25,362 bases of DNA from UBA3478 sp046048095 (GTDB taxonomy: Bacteria > Bacteroidota > Bacteroidia > Flavobacteriales > Flavobacteriaceae), in NCBI GenBank assembly GCA_046048095.1, contig JBJOGS010000041.1, positions 1 to 25,362 of the forward strand, written 5' to 3'. The notes below the pieces were generated by a model, which saw only the letters and a list, made by a program, of their open reading frames with translations, had not been told where the DNA came from and ran no database searches. Both the position numbers and the translations under genes were made by a program. Within the stretch, counting starts at the first letter, position 1; every line of letters begins with the position of its first letter. Positions 7,516-15,065 of the stretch are shown piece by piece.

Positions 7516-7953
7516 ATGAGCGGAACTTTAAATAAGGTGATGTTAATCGGCCATCTAGGAGATGACGTGAAAATGCATTATTTCGAAGGCGGAAACAGTA
7601 TTGGTAGATTTCCATTAGCCACCAATGAGACGTATACCAATAGACAGACCAACGAAAAAGTCACCAACACCGAGTGGCACAATATTGTGGTGCGAAATAA
7701 GGCGGCTGAGGTATGTGAGAAGTACCTTAAGAAAGGAGATAAGGTCTATGTTGAAGGACGCCTAAAAAATAGAAGTTGGCAAGGTGAAGACGGACAAACA
7801 AGATATAGCACAGAAGTTCACGTGACAGATTTCACCTTTTTAACATCTAGAGAAGGCACTGCTTCGGCACCTATGCCCTCTTCGAATCAGTCCCAGGCTT
7901 CTTCCTATGCTGCTTCGGCGCAAGCTCCGGACGATGACGACCTTCCATTTTAA
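7516..7953 (+). CDS. ssb: Single-stranded DNA-binding protein
   Basis: Binds single-stranded DNA in replication, recombination and repair, and recruits partners through its tail. The 145 residues contain an OB-fold domain (residues 1 to about 115), opening MSGTLNKVMLIGHLGDDVKM and including NTEWHNIVV, VYVEGRLKNRSWQ. A Ser/Gln/Ala-rich linker follows, then the classic acidic tip DDDDLPF. The gene sits 3 bases after mutY and 3 bases before gldE. All features are canonical. A second protein in this window (21435-21815) carries the same DDLPF ending. Confidence 0.97.
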   Translation: MSGTLNKVMLIGHLGDDVKMHYFEGGNSIGRFPLATNETYTNRQTNEKVTNTEWHNIVVRNKAAEVCEKYLKKGDKVYVEGRLKNRSWQGEDGQTRYSTEVHVTDFTFLTSREGTASAPMPSSNQSQASSYAASAQAPDDDDLPF

Positions 7954-7956
7954 TCC

Positions 7957-9318
7957 ATGAATGCTGACCCCTTTTCCAGGAAGTTTTTCATTTCGACCCT
8001 TTCAACATTACCATTATTGCTTGTTTCTGAGCTCTCGACCTCTGTTTTGTCTATCATTGGTTTAGGGCTGCTCTTAATTGCCTCAGCTTTGATATCTGGT
8101 TCTGAGGTGGCCTTGTTCGGATTGAACGCCCAAGACATGCAGTGGCTCAGAACCCAAGAGTCTGCTAGTAGTGCACGCGTTTTACGGTTATTAGAAACCC
8201 CAAAAAAACTTCTTGCAACGATCTTAATTGCGAATAACGCAGTGAATATTGCTATTGTTCTGTTATTTACTTCGATGTCAGATCAGTGGTTTGCCGGCAC
8301 TGAATATTACCTTTTTGATCGCATCCCACTCCAAACCTTGATTGATATCGTTGTCGCTACTGTATTGATATTGCTCTTTGGAGAGATTTTGCCCAAGATC
8401 TATGCCAATAGAAATGCTGCGTCGTTTAGCGTGCGGATGTCTATGGCCCTCACAGTCTTAGATCGATTGTTTCGGGTGCTTAGTGTACCGATGCAGAACA
8501 GTACCGTTTGGTTAGAACATAGACTGGCTAAGCGCGCCTCAAATATCAGTGTCGATCACCTGTCTCAGGCGCTCGAACTGGCTTCAGATTCGGATACTTC
8601 GAATGAAGAGAAACGCATTCTAGAAGGCATTGTCACCTTTGGTAATACAGATACCAAGCAGGTGATGAGGCCGCGTATTGATATTTTTGCCATTGCCCAT
8701 GACACTTCTTTTCAAGAGGTGATTTCTCAGGTGACCTCTAAGGGGTATTCGAGGGTTCCGATCTACCAAGAATCGTTAGATAGGGTGATTGGCGTTCTTT
8801 TTTTGAAAGACTTATTGCCCCATCTTGACGCAGATGAGTTCGAATGGATGTCACTTATTCGAGAGCCTTTCTTCGTTCCCGAGAACAAGAAATTAGACGA
8901 TTTATTGCTCGATTTCAAATCGCAGAAGACCCACTTAGCGGTGGTGGTTGATGAATATGGTGGCACCTCAGGAATAGTTACTCTTGAAGATGTAATAGAA
9001 GAAATTGTCGGAGATATTAGTGATGACTTTGACGATGTGGATCTCATTTATTCGAAGATTGATGAGCGTACGTATGTCTTCGAAGCAAAGACCTCTTTAA
9101 AGGATTTTTACAAAGTCATACAGATCGAAGACCCTACTGTTTTTGAACAGCAAAAAGGAGAATCTGAAACCCTTGCAGGTTTTGTGCTCGAGATTACCAA
9201 AGGATTTCCTAAGGTCGGAGAACAAATACGTTTTGAGGGATTTGTATTCACTGTTGAGAGTCTCGATAAACGCAGGTTGAAACGATTGAAAATAAAACTA
9301 CCCGCTCAGTTGAACTAA
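7957..9318 (+). CDS. gldE: GldE-type CNNM/CBS/CorC membrane protein
   Basis: The 453-residue protein has a CNNM (DUF21) transmembrane domain over about residues 25-200 (hydrophobic segments around SIIGLGLLLIASALISGSEV and IDIVVATVLILLFGEILPKIY), a CBS pair over about 215-340 (VMRPRIDIFAI, VVVDEYGGTSGIVTLEDVIEEIVGD), and a C-terminal CorC/HlyC transporter-associated domain. Proteins of this type directly after ssb are called GldE in gliding Flavobacteria, where GldE can compensate for reduced GldD. Here no gldD follows: the gene is closed by a hairpin, then an opposite-strand operon. The N-terminus before the first membrane segment is about 25 residues longer than a minimal CNNM start. The architecture is certain; a role in gliding is inferred from locus context only. 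Confidence 0.88.
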   Translation: MNADPFSRKFFISTLSTLPLLLVSELSTSVLSIIGLGLLLIASALISGSEVALFGLNAQDMQWLRTQESASSARVLRLLETPKKLLATILIANNAVNIAIVLLFTSMSDQWFAGTEYYLFDRIPLQTLIDIVVATVLILLFGEILPKIYANRNAASFSVRMSMALTVLDRLFRVLSVPMQNSTVWLEHRLAKRASNISVDHLSQALELASDSDTSNEEKRILEGIVTFGNTDTKQVMRPRIDIFAIAHDTSFQEVISQVTSKGYSRVPIYQESLDRVIGVLFLKDLLPHLDADEFEWMSLIREPFFVPENKKLDDLLLDFKSQKTHLAVVVDEYGGTSGIVTLEDVIEEIVGDISDDFDDVDLIYSKIDERTYVFEAKTSLKDFYKVIQIEDPTVFEQQKGESETLAGFVLEITKGFPKVGEQIRFEGFVFTVESLDKRRLKRLKIKLPAQLN

Positions 9319-9326
9319 ACGGGTAG
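9298..9326. terminator. Bidirectional terminator between gldE and the M16 operon
   Basis: CTACCCG (9298-9304) and CGGGTAG (9320-9326) form a 7-bp stem around a 15-base loop that contains the gldE stop codon. On the minus strand it is followed by TTTTATTTT, a good T tract for the M16-lipoprotein operon. On the plus strand the tail is the weaker CTTCTTTAAG. The left arm is part of the gldE coding sequence. Confidence 0.75.
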
Positions 9327-9352
9327 CTTCTTTAAGTCTATGATTGCCCTAG

Positions 9353-9796
9353 TTATTCAGCATTTACCGCTTCAATCAGTCTTTTGCCCTCTTGGATACT
9401 GTTTAGCATGAGCGTTTTAACTTCATTAATGCGCTCGGCCTCAAGTTTTAGCCTGGCCTTTTTTTCTTCAGAAAGCTCGGCGCCTTTGAGAATCTCGTCA
9501 GGGGTAAATGCTTCACCAATATCACCCATCCAATCCATCATCGCTTTATGGCTATTTTGCAGCGCTGCTATAGCATTAGTGTAAGGACTATCTGGATTCT
9601 TCTCTGATAAAGGTTTCAGCTCATCAATCAGTCTTGCTATCTCTGACATTTTAGGCATCACTTCATCGTGCACTGCCATCACGCTTTCCATAGAGTATGG
9701 GTCTTGTGATGTTGGTTCTGACTTTTTCGAAGGTTCTGCACACGACCATACCAGCAAACTTAAAAGGCTAAGAAAATAAAGGGCTTTAGAAGACAT
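9353..9796 (-). CDS. Small predicted lipoprotein, function unknown
   Basis: The 147-residue product starts with a short hydrophobic signal (MSSKALYFLSLLSLLVWSC) ending in a lipobox-like VWSC, so Cys19 is the likely lipidated residue. The mature part is rich in Glu, Lys, Met and Ala and looks wholly helical, with heptad-like spacing from MAVHDEVMPKMSEIARLIDEL through to the end. I recall similar proteins in Flavobacteria under the uninformative label 'viral A-type inclusion protein', but I cannot assign a function. It lies 11 bases after the second M16 gene and ends at a shared terminator, so it is probably co-expressed with the peptidases. Location, probably outer or inner membrane periplasmic leaflet, is inferred. 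Confidence 0.8.
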   Translation of the reverse strand: MSSKALYFLSLLSLLVWSCAEPSKKSEPTSQDPYSMESVMAVHDEVMPKMSEIARLIDELKPLSEKNPDSPYTNAIAALQNSHKAMMDWMGDIGEAFTPDEILKGAELSEEKKARLKLEAERINEVKTLMLNSIQEGKRLIEAVNAE

Positions 9797-9807
9797 ATGA
9801 ATTCGGA

Positions 9808-11883
9808 TTAATTGATTTGAGCAGATTCAATAGTAAAGTCTACGGTTTGCGGGCCTAAATTTTGAGAAACAACGTGAGGAATCAATAGGCCAGAAACCGC
9901 TTTATAATCACCAAAGGTGGTCGCCTGGCTCATCGTTTGTCCTTGCATTTCTTGGGTAGTGACTTGTTTCACCTTTAGACCAGTTTCAGTGTCGTAATAG
10001 GCCGTGCGATTGTCACTGACTTGTATCACATAGGCTTCACGCTCATCAACGAGTTCAATGCCTTTAAGGGTTGGCATTAGTGTGGAGTCTGTTAACCAAA
10101 TGACTTCTGAGACAAGAGCAGCGTCATTGGCAAAGGTCTTCTTCTGAGCATCATCTAAAGGAATTTTTTGTCCTTGGGCCTCCATGAACGCCTCATTCGC
10201 ATTGATCACTGTTCGCTGCATTACATTGCCCATCATTTTCATTTCTTGAGTGAAGGCTTCTGAGCCCGTTTGAGAAACGACTAATTGTAGGCTCATGCCC
10301 TGAACATTGGCACCATAGGTAATTGAGAATGTTTTTACGGCAGCCGCCGCATCGATTCCGCCGATAGCCTCTAAATAGGTGTTTAATACCGAAGTAGCGG
10401 TTACCCCATCAGGTAGGGCTCGTTCAAATTCAGGACGGTCAATTGGGCTCGCAAACTTGTCGAAATAACTCACCTTCACCGGAGAAGCATTAAAGGTCAT
10501 TTTTTCAAGGGCGGGTAAAACTTCGCTTCCCTTTCCAACGACTACGATTCTCGACTGGTTTACTTTAAAATACTTCTGAGCTACGCGTTGTACCTCTTCT
10601 GCAGTTACCGCATCGATGCGGCTCAGATAGTTTTCGTAAAAGTCAGGGCTTAAACCTTGAGTCTCAATGTTCAATGCAAAATTGGCTACAGTTTCGGGGC
10701 GTTCTAAAGAGCGAACAAAGCTTCCTTTATATTTCTCCTTAGCATTTTTTAGATCGATTTCTGAAACGCGTTCTTTTCCGATCCGTTGAATTTCACTCAA
10801 AATTTCGACCACTGCCGAGTCGGTGACTGCGTTACGAACCTGCGCTGAGGCTCTAAAGCGTGCATTGCTGTATTTGTCAGTGCCTACACTTGAATAAGAA
10901 CCGTAGGTGTACCCTTTATCTTCTCTGAGGTTTAAAAAGAGTCGTCCTTCGGCCCCTCCACCTAAAATCTGGTTGGCTATGAGCACAGGAATGTAATCTG
11001 GATCGCTCATTTTAAGTGAGACTAGATTTTGAACAACAATTTCAGACTGTACCGCATTGGGCATGTCTACAAAATTAATAGTGGGCTCATTGAGGTTGCT
11101 CGCTTCTGTATAGGTAGGACCAGCTTGAAGTTTGGTGTTCCAACCATTAAAATGGGCCTTGACTAGTTTTTTCGCTGTCTTTACATCTAAATCTCCAATC
11201 AAAACGAGATATGCATTGTCCGGAGAAAAGTAGCGTCCATAGAAGTCTGAAACATCTTGAAGTGTTACTTTTTCAAGGGATTCTATAGAGACGAATTCTC
11301 CGTAGGGGTGCTCTGTTCCATAGGCTAGCGCGGTCTGTACGCGTTGGGCCACGGCAGAGACATCTTTTTCTTCTGAACGCAGGCTTTCAATGTAACGTTC
11401 TTTTTCTTTTTCAAACTCTTCTTCTGAAAAGTTTGGGTTCAGAGCAGCCTCTGCCATCAGTTCAAGAATACGCGGAAAGTATCTTGAAAGCGTAGAAGCA
11501 AAGGCACTTTGGCCAGAGAAATTGATCGTGGCTCCTAAAAAGTCTACCTCTTCATTATAGGCATCTTTGCTTGTTTTCGACGAACCTTTACCTAATAGTG
11601 CTCCGGTCATCGCAGAGACGCCTGCTTTCTCGCCTTCTACTATTGGCGGATTGTCTAAGAGCAATTGAATGCGCACTCTAGGAAGCTTGTGGTTTTCAAC
11701 CACCAATACCTTTAAACCGTTTGAAAGTGTGAAGGTTTGGGGGGCCTCAAGTTGAATCTTTGGCGCTGGCTTTGGCTCGGGCTGAACTGACCGATCAATT
11801 TGGGCGACTACTGAAAGGCTACTTACGATTGAAAAAAGAAGTGCTAGACCTCCTTTGAATACCTTATTCTGTAATGATTGCAT
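9808..11883 (-). CDS. M16-family peptidase-like protein, non-catalytic partner with C-terminal extension
   Basis: The 691-residue protein begins with a signal peptide (cleavage likely near SVVAQ, residues 24-28). Two M16 lobes follow over about 45-480, for example FTLSNGLKVLVVENHKLPRV. The zinc motif HxxEH is absent: its place holds GVSAMTGALLGKGSS. The substrate-binding R/Y element LREDKGYTYGSYS, typical of the partner subunit, is present near 316-330. Residues from about 490 on form an extra domain (TYLEAIGGIDAAAAVK to the end) with many beta-prone segments, resembling lipoprotein-carrier-like folds in appearance only. The gene is 11 bases downstream of the HFFEH-containing M16 gene, so the two products probably make a heterodimer with one active site across both, in the periplasm. 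Substrate unknown. Confidence 0.9.
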   Translation of the reverse strand: MQSLQNKVFKGGLALLFSIVSSLSVVAQIDRSVQPEPKPAPKIQLEAPQTFTLSNGLKVLVVENHKLPRVRIQLLLDNPPIVEGEKAGVSAMTGALLGKGSSKTSKDAYNEEVDFLGATINFSGQSAFASTLSRYFPRILELMAEAALNPNFSEEEFEKEKERYIESLRSEEKDVSAVAQRVQTALAYGTEHPYGEFVSIESLEKVTLQDVSDFYGRYFSPDNAYLVLIGDLDVKTAKKLVKAHFNGWNTKLQAGPTYTEASNLNEPTINFVDMPNAVQSEIVVQNLVSLKMSDPDYIPVLIANQILGGGAEGRLFLNLREDKGYTYGSYSSVGTDKYSNARFRASAQVRNAVTDSAVVEILSEIQRIGKERVSEIDLKNAKEKYKGSFVRSLERPETVANFALNIETQGLSPDFYENYLSRIDAVTAEEVQRVAQKYFKVNQSRIVVVGKGSEVLPALEKMTFNASPVKVSYFDKFASPIDRPEFERALPDGVTATSVLNTYLEAIGGIDAAAAVKTFSITYGANVQGMSLQLVVSQTGSEAFTQEMKMMGNVMQRTVINANEAFMEAQGQKIPLDDAQKKTFANDAALVSEVIWLTDSTLMPTLKGIELVDEREAYVIQVSDNRTAYYDTETGLKVKQVTTQEMQGQTMSQATTFGDYKAVSGLLIPHVVSQNLGPQTVDFTIESAQIN

Positions 11884-11894
11884 GTTCGGTAGAT

Positions 11895-13205
11895 TTAATT
11901 TTGTTTAGGAATGTATTTTAATTCAACCCGCTGATCGGCGTTGAGGTATTTTTTGGCTACCTCTCGGATATCTTCTCTAGTTATGCTTCGGTAGATATCA
12001 ATTTCAGTATTGATCAGGTCTGTTTGACCATATAACATGTAATTGCGCGCAAGGCTGTTGGCGATACCCTCAACACTGCTATTTGAGTTTACGAAGCTAT
12101 TCTCAAACTGATTTTGAAGTTTTTGATAGTCACGTTCTGAGATGAGTTCAGTCTTGAGTTTCTCAATTTCACTGTCGATTTCACTGACTAGATCATCCAT
12201 CGTATTTGCCCCTAAAGGAAGCCCTCCTAAGAGGTAAGCGCCGTAATCTTCAAGGCTGTAATTAAAGGCAAAGATTTGAAGGGCCATGCGTTTTTGGTCT
12301 ACCATTTTCTTTTGAAGCACAGAGCTCTCACCATCGCTCAAATAAGAAGAAATCATATTCAGTACGTAGGCATCTTTCTCAGCTTGACCGGGAGTACGAT
12401 AGCCTAATAGTATCATAGGGATTTGAATATTCGGATCCTCAAATTGAGTTTGAATAGGACCGGCGATAGGAGCCTCTTCGTAGGTTTTCTTAACGACGAC
12501 TTGTCCTTTTGGAATAGGCCCGAAATAGGCTTCAATTAAACGCTTTGCTTCAGCGACCTCGAAGTCACCGGCCACCACTAAAACCGCATTGTTTGGGATG
12601 TAGTACACCTTGTTGAAATCTTGAAAATCTTCAAGTGTGGCACTGGCCAAATGATCTAAAGAACCGATCACCGACCAGCGGTAGGGGTGGTTCACAAACA
12701 TGTTTTTGAACATATTCTCAATCAGCTGACCGTAAGGAGCGTTGTCAACGCGTAATCTGCGCTCTTCTTGAACGACCTCTTTCTGAGTGTCAACGCCGAT
12801 TTGATTGATCACGGGGTGCAATAAACGCTCTGATTCGAGCCATAGGCCGAGCTCGAGGTTGTTTGACGGAAACAATTCGTAATAATAGGTGCGGTCTTGA
12901 GTGGTATTCGCGTTGTTGTATCCGCCATTAGCCGTTACAATCTTGAAAAAATCTCCGCGCTGAATGTTTTCACTCCCTTCGAAAAGCAAGTGTTCGAAAA
13001 AATGGGCAAACCCCGTCTTCTCTGGATTCTCGTCTTTCGAACCCACGTGATACATTACAGAGGTCACTACCACAGGTGCCCCGTTGTCTTGGTGCAAAAT
13101 AACGTGCAGTCCGTTGTCTAAATCGTATTCTTCATAGGCTACTTGCTGCGCAGAAATGGCGGCGGATGAACCTAGCAAAAAGAGTGCTACTAGAACATTT
13201 TTCAT
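11895..13205 (-). CDS. M16-family zinc metallopeptidase, catalytic subunit
   Basis: The 436-residue protein has a signal peptide (MKNVLVALFLLGSSAAISAQ) and two M16 lobes. The zinc-binding inverted motif H68-F-F-E71-H72 is intact within GFAHFFEHLLFEGSENI, and the third ligand lies in KEVVQEERR (about E147/E148). The R/Y element expected in the second lobe is not evident; the corresponding area reads MVDQKRMALQIFAFNYSLED. That element is present in the next gene's product, so the pair is complementary, as in mitochondrial processing peptidase and Sphingomonas-type M16B heterodimers. It is first in a three-gene unit with a -7 box 16-20 bases upstream. The protein should act in the periplasm; substrate unknown. 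Confidence 0.93.
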   Translation of the reverse strand: MKNVLVALFLLGSSAAISAQQVAYEEYDLDNGLHVILHQDNGAPVVVTSVMYHVGSKDENPEKTGFAHFFEHLLFEGSENIQRGDFFKIVTANGGYNNANTTQDRTYYYELFPSNNLELGLWLESERLLHPVINQIGVDTQKEVVQEERRLRVDNAPYGQLIENMFKNMFVNHPYRWSVIGSLDHLASATLEDFQDFNKVYYIPNNAVLVVAGDFEVAEAKRLIEAYFGPIPKGQVVVKKTYEEAPIAGPIQTQFEDPNIQIPMILLGYRTPGQAEKDAYVLNMISSYLSDGESSVLQKKMVDQKRMALQIFAFNYSLEDYGAYLLGGLPLGANTMDDLVSEIDSEIEKLKTELISERDYQKLQNQFENSFVNSNSSVEGIANSLARNYMLYGQTDLINTEIDIYRSITREDIREVAKKYLNADQRVELKYIPKQN

Positions 13206-13224
13206 GTGTTTTCTAAATTTTTGT

Positions 13225-13232
13225 CAAAGATA
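13225..13232 (-). promoter_or_regulatory. -7 promoter box for the M16 peptidase operon
   Basis: On the minus strand TATCTTTG matches TAnnTTTG, ending 19 bases before the ATG at 13205. The rest of the 257-base divergent spacer up to rplU contains the rplU promoter at the far end. Otherwise I see no repeat, small gene or RNA structure I would defend. Confidence 0.6.
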
Positions 13233-13416
13233 ACGCGAATGGTCGGTAAAAGGATGAGTTTTCTGCAGCTTTGGAAGTCATAAACCAAGGTCTATGTCGC
13301 TTTTTTTTAAGCTTATTTGAGTGTAAGATGCACGGATAGCAGTAAATATTACAACACTACAAAATTGGGCTTCGTAAAAAGTGCAAAATACTCATGGACA
13401 ATAGCTCATAGTTCTG

Positions 13417-13424
13417 TATATTTG
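13417..13424 (+). promoter_or_regulatory. -7 promoter box for rplU-rpmA
   Basis: TATATTTG matches TAnnTTTG, 38 bases before the rplU ATG. A -33 TTG at the right distance is not evident. The expected leader of roughly 30 bases is too short for a large ribosomal protein-binding structure. Confidence 0.6.
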
Positions 13425-13462
13425 CACCCGCTTTAATGATAAGCGATTAAAACTTAGTGAAT

Positions 13463-13996
13463 ATGTACGCAATTGTAGAGATGGCAGGGCAGCAATTTAA
13501 AGTTGCAAAAGACCAAAAGGTCTTCGTTCATCGTCTTGAAGCTAAAGAAGGTCAGAAAGTGACCTTCGATAAGGTGCTTCTTTTGGACGATGCAGGTAAG
13601 ATCACTGTTGGCGCCCCAGCTATAGAAGGTGCAGCTGTTGAAGCCAAAGTGCTTCAGCACCTTAAGGGCGATAAAGTGATCGTCTTTAAAAAGAAAAGAA
13701 GAAAAGGGTATCAGAAGAAAAACGGTCACCGACAGTATCTTACTGAAATCCAAATTGCTAGTATTGTGGCTTCAGGGGCTAAAAAAGCAGCGCCTGCAAC
13801 TAAAGAAGAGCCCAAAACTGCAGCACCAAAAGAAGCCACACCTAAAACAGCCGCCCCAAAAGCAGCTAGCCCAGCCTCGGTAGACTATGAGGCTATGACC
13901 GTTTCAGACCTTAAAAATGCGGCTAAAGATAAAGGAGTGAGTGGCTTTTCATCAATGAAGAAAGCAGAGCTTATTGAAGCTTTGAAAAACGCATAA
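13463..13996 (+). CDS. rplU: 50S ribosomal protein L21 with C-terminal SAP-like extension
   Basis: Residues 1-105 are a complete bL21, opening MYAIVEMAGQQFKV and including the rRNA-binding KKKRRKGYQKKNGHRQ stretch near 76-91. I start at ATG 13463, not at the in-frame GTG two codons upstream, because the MYAIVE start is the family norm. Unlike the usual protein of about 103 residues, this one has 177. An Ala/Pro/Lys/Thr-rich linker with repeated KTAAPK units (about 106-141) leads to residues 142-177, which read YEAMTVSDLKNAAKDKGVSG followed by a helix ending LIEALKNA. That is the helix-turn-helix layout of SAP, Rho-N or HeH domains, which bind nucleic acid. It is followed by rpmA in the usual operon. 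The tail's role is not known to me. Confidence 0.96.
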   Translation: MYAIVEMAGQQFKVAKDQKVFVHRLEAKEGQKVTFDKVLLLDDAGKITVGAPAIEGAAVEAKVLQHLKGDKVIVFKKKRRKGYQKKNGHRQYLTEIQIASIVASGAKKAAPATKEEPKTAAPKEATPKTAAPKAASPASVDYEAMTVSDLKNAAKDKGVSGFSSMKKAELIEALKNA

Positions 13997-14013
13997 TTTA
14001 AAGATTTCAACCC

Positions 14014-14274
14014 ATGGCACATAAAAAAGGAGTTGGTAGTTCGAAAAACGGAAGAGAATCAGAATCGAAACGTTTAGGCGTAAAGATTTATGGTGGTCAG
14101 GCGGCTATCGCTGGTAACATCATCGTACGTCAAAGAGGAACAAAACACAATCCAGGCGATAACGTTTACGCTTCTAAAGACCATACGCTTCATGCGAAGG
14201 TAGATGGGGTAGTTCGCTTTCAGAAAAAGGCAGGAGGCAAGTCATTTGTTTCTGTAGATCCATTCGAAGCATAA
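14014..14274 (+). CDS. rpmA: 50S ribosomal protein L27
   Basis: The 86-residue bL27 lies near the peptidyl transferase centre of the large subunit. It starts MAHKKGVGSSKNGRESESKR, the normal mature-type N-terminus with no cleavable extension of the Firmicutes kind, and contains the family motif RQRGTKHNPGDNVYASKDHT. It follows rplU by 17 bases and is closed by a strong terminator. It is canonical in every respect. Confidence 0.98.
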   Translation: MAHKKGVGSSKNGRESESKRLGVKIYGGQAAIAGNIIVRQRGTKHNPGDNVYASKDHTLHAKVDGVVRFQKKAGGKSFVSVDPFEA

Positions 14275-14296
14275 TTGCCCTCAATTCATAAGAACC

Positions 14297-14329
14297 AAGG
14301 CCGCATTTAAATGCGGCTTTTTTTTGCTT
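14297..14329 (+). terminator. Intrinsic terminator of rplU-rpmA
   Basis: A GCCGCAT/ATGCGGC stem with a TTAA loop (14300-14317), extended by A-T and G-T pairs to ten pairs, runs into nine T residues. It lies 22 bases after the rpmA stop codon. Confidence 0.95.
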
Positions 14330-14330
14330 T

Positions 14331-14338
14331 TACTTTTG
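14331..14338 (+). promoter_or_regulatory. Candidate -7 box for the PPTase-pnuC-kinase-DUF4301 unit
   Basis: TACTTTTG fits TAnnTTTG just after the rpmA terminator and is the best match before the next gene, 88 bases further on. There is no good -33 element, and T-rich sequence raises the chance of a random match. Confidence 0.35.
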
Positions 14339-14426
14339 CTTCATGGACTACTTTATCTGCGCCTCTAAGGTTTAAGTCTTATTTTTAACTTCATCAATTA
14401 CTCGTTTACTCCAATTCATTATTCTC

Positions 14427-15065
14427 GTGCCCCTTTTCAATAGTCTCAGTAGTAGCCGCTCTCAAGAATATAAGATTGCCGTATGGCGCATCAACGAAGA
14501 AACCGATCAATTGAGAGATGGATTGATGCTCAGTGCTCATAGCAAGCAACGTTTGGAGCGTTTCAATAGCGCATCTCAGCGCAATGCGTTTTTAGCTGTT
14601 CGACGTCTACTTGAAGTTTTTGGCTATAGTGATGAATCACTTTACTACAATCAAAGCGGAAAACCCTTTTTGGATGGGGTACAGTCTATATCTATCTCAC
14701 ACACTCAGCAGTATGCTGCTATAGCTTTGGGGTATAATTGTGAGGTGGGTGTGGATATAGAGCGCCACAGAGAGCAAATTGAACGTATCGCTCATAAATT
14801 TAGTGGGGCCGGAGCGGTTCAAGAATTAGAAGATCGTTCGCAGCGCATAGAAAAATTGACTACCATTTGGGGGGCTAAAGAATCGATTTACAAGATCTTA
14901 GATCGAAGAGGGCTTTCGTTTAAAAACGACATACGTATTGATGACTTTCAATTGACATCAAAGCATAGCAGCGCATGGACTGAAGATGCCCGTTTCCATT
15001 TTACTTTTGACACCTTTGATCATCACACTTTGGTGTATACCTATATGACAAAAATACTTTCGTGA
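14427..15065 (+). CDS. 4'-phosphopantetheinyl transferase superfamily protein
   Basis: Enzymes of this family move phosphopantetheine from CoA to a Ser of acyl or peptidyl carrier proteins. The 212-residue, two-lobed length is of the Sfp/EntD type rather than the small AcpS type. The Mg-binding residues D110 and E112 lie in VGVDIERHR, and the second signature WGAKESIYK is at 148-156. The start is GTG at 14427 (MPLFNSLSS); the next in-frame ATG is at residue 34, which would remove the IAVWRINEETDQL segment typical of the N-terminus, so GTG is preferred. Its stop overlaps the pnuC start by four bases (GTGA). No polyketide or peptide synthase is nearby, so a target carrier protein cannot be named. 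Confidence 0.88.
   Translation: MPLFNSLSSSRSQEYKIAVWRINEETDQLRDGLMLSAHSKQRLERFNSASQRNAFLAVRRLLEVFGYSDESLYYNQSGKPFLDGVQSISISHTQQYAAIALGYNCEVGVDIERHREQIERIAHKFSGAGAVQELEDRSQRIEKLTTIWGAKESIYKILDRRGLSFKNDIRIDDFQLTSKHSSAWTEDARFHFTFDTFDHHTLVYTYMTKILS

Noticed and set aside
8763..9047. Open frame of 94 codons on the minus strand within gldE
   Set aside because: It lies wholly in the CBS-coding part of gldE, is Ser/Thr-rich like an out-of-frame shadow, and has no promoter or recognisable domain.
13206..13416. Possible small RNA or leader structure in the spacer between the M16 operon and rplU
   Set aside because: Only a short CTTTGG/CCAAGG pairing with a wobble and a run of T residues not directly abutting it were found; this is not distinguishable from chance.
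13454..13753. Open frame of 99 codons on the minus strand opposite rplU
   Set aside because: It is antisense to the conserved L21 core; its Cys/Phe/His-rich composition is what the complement of a Lys-rich gene gives.
14343..14375. Ten-codon ATG frame just after the candidate -7 box upstream of the PPTase gene, as a possible upstream peptide
   Set aside because: Too short to support, no peptide motif, and the promoter box itself is weak.
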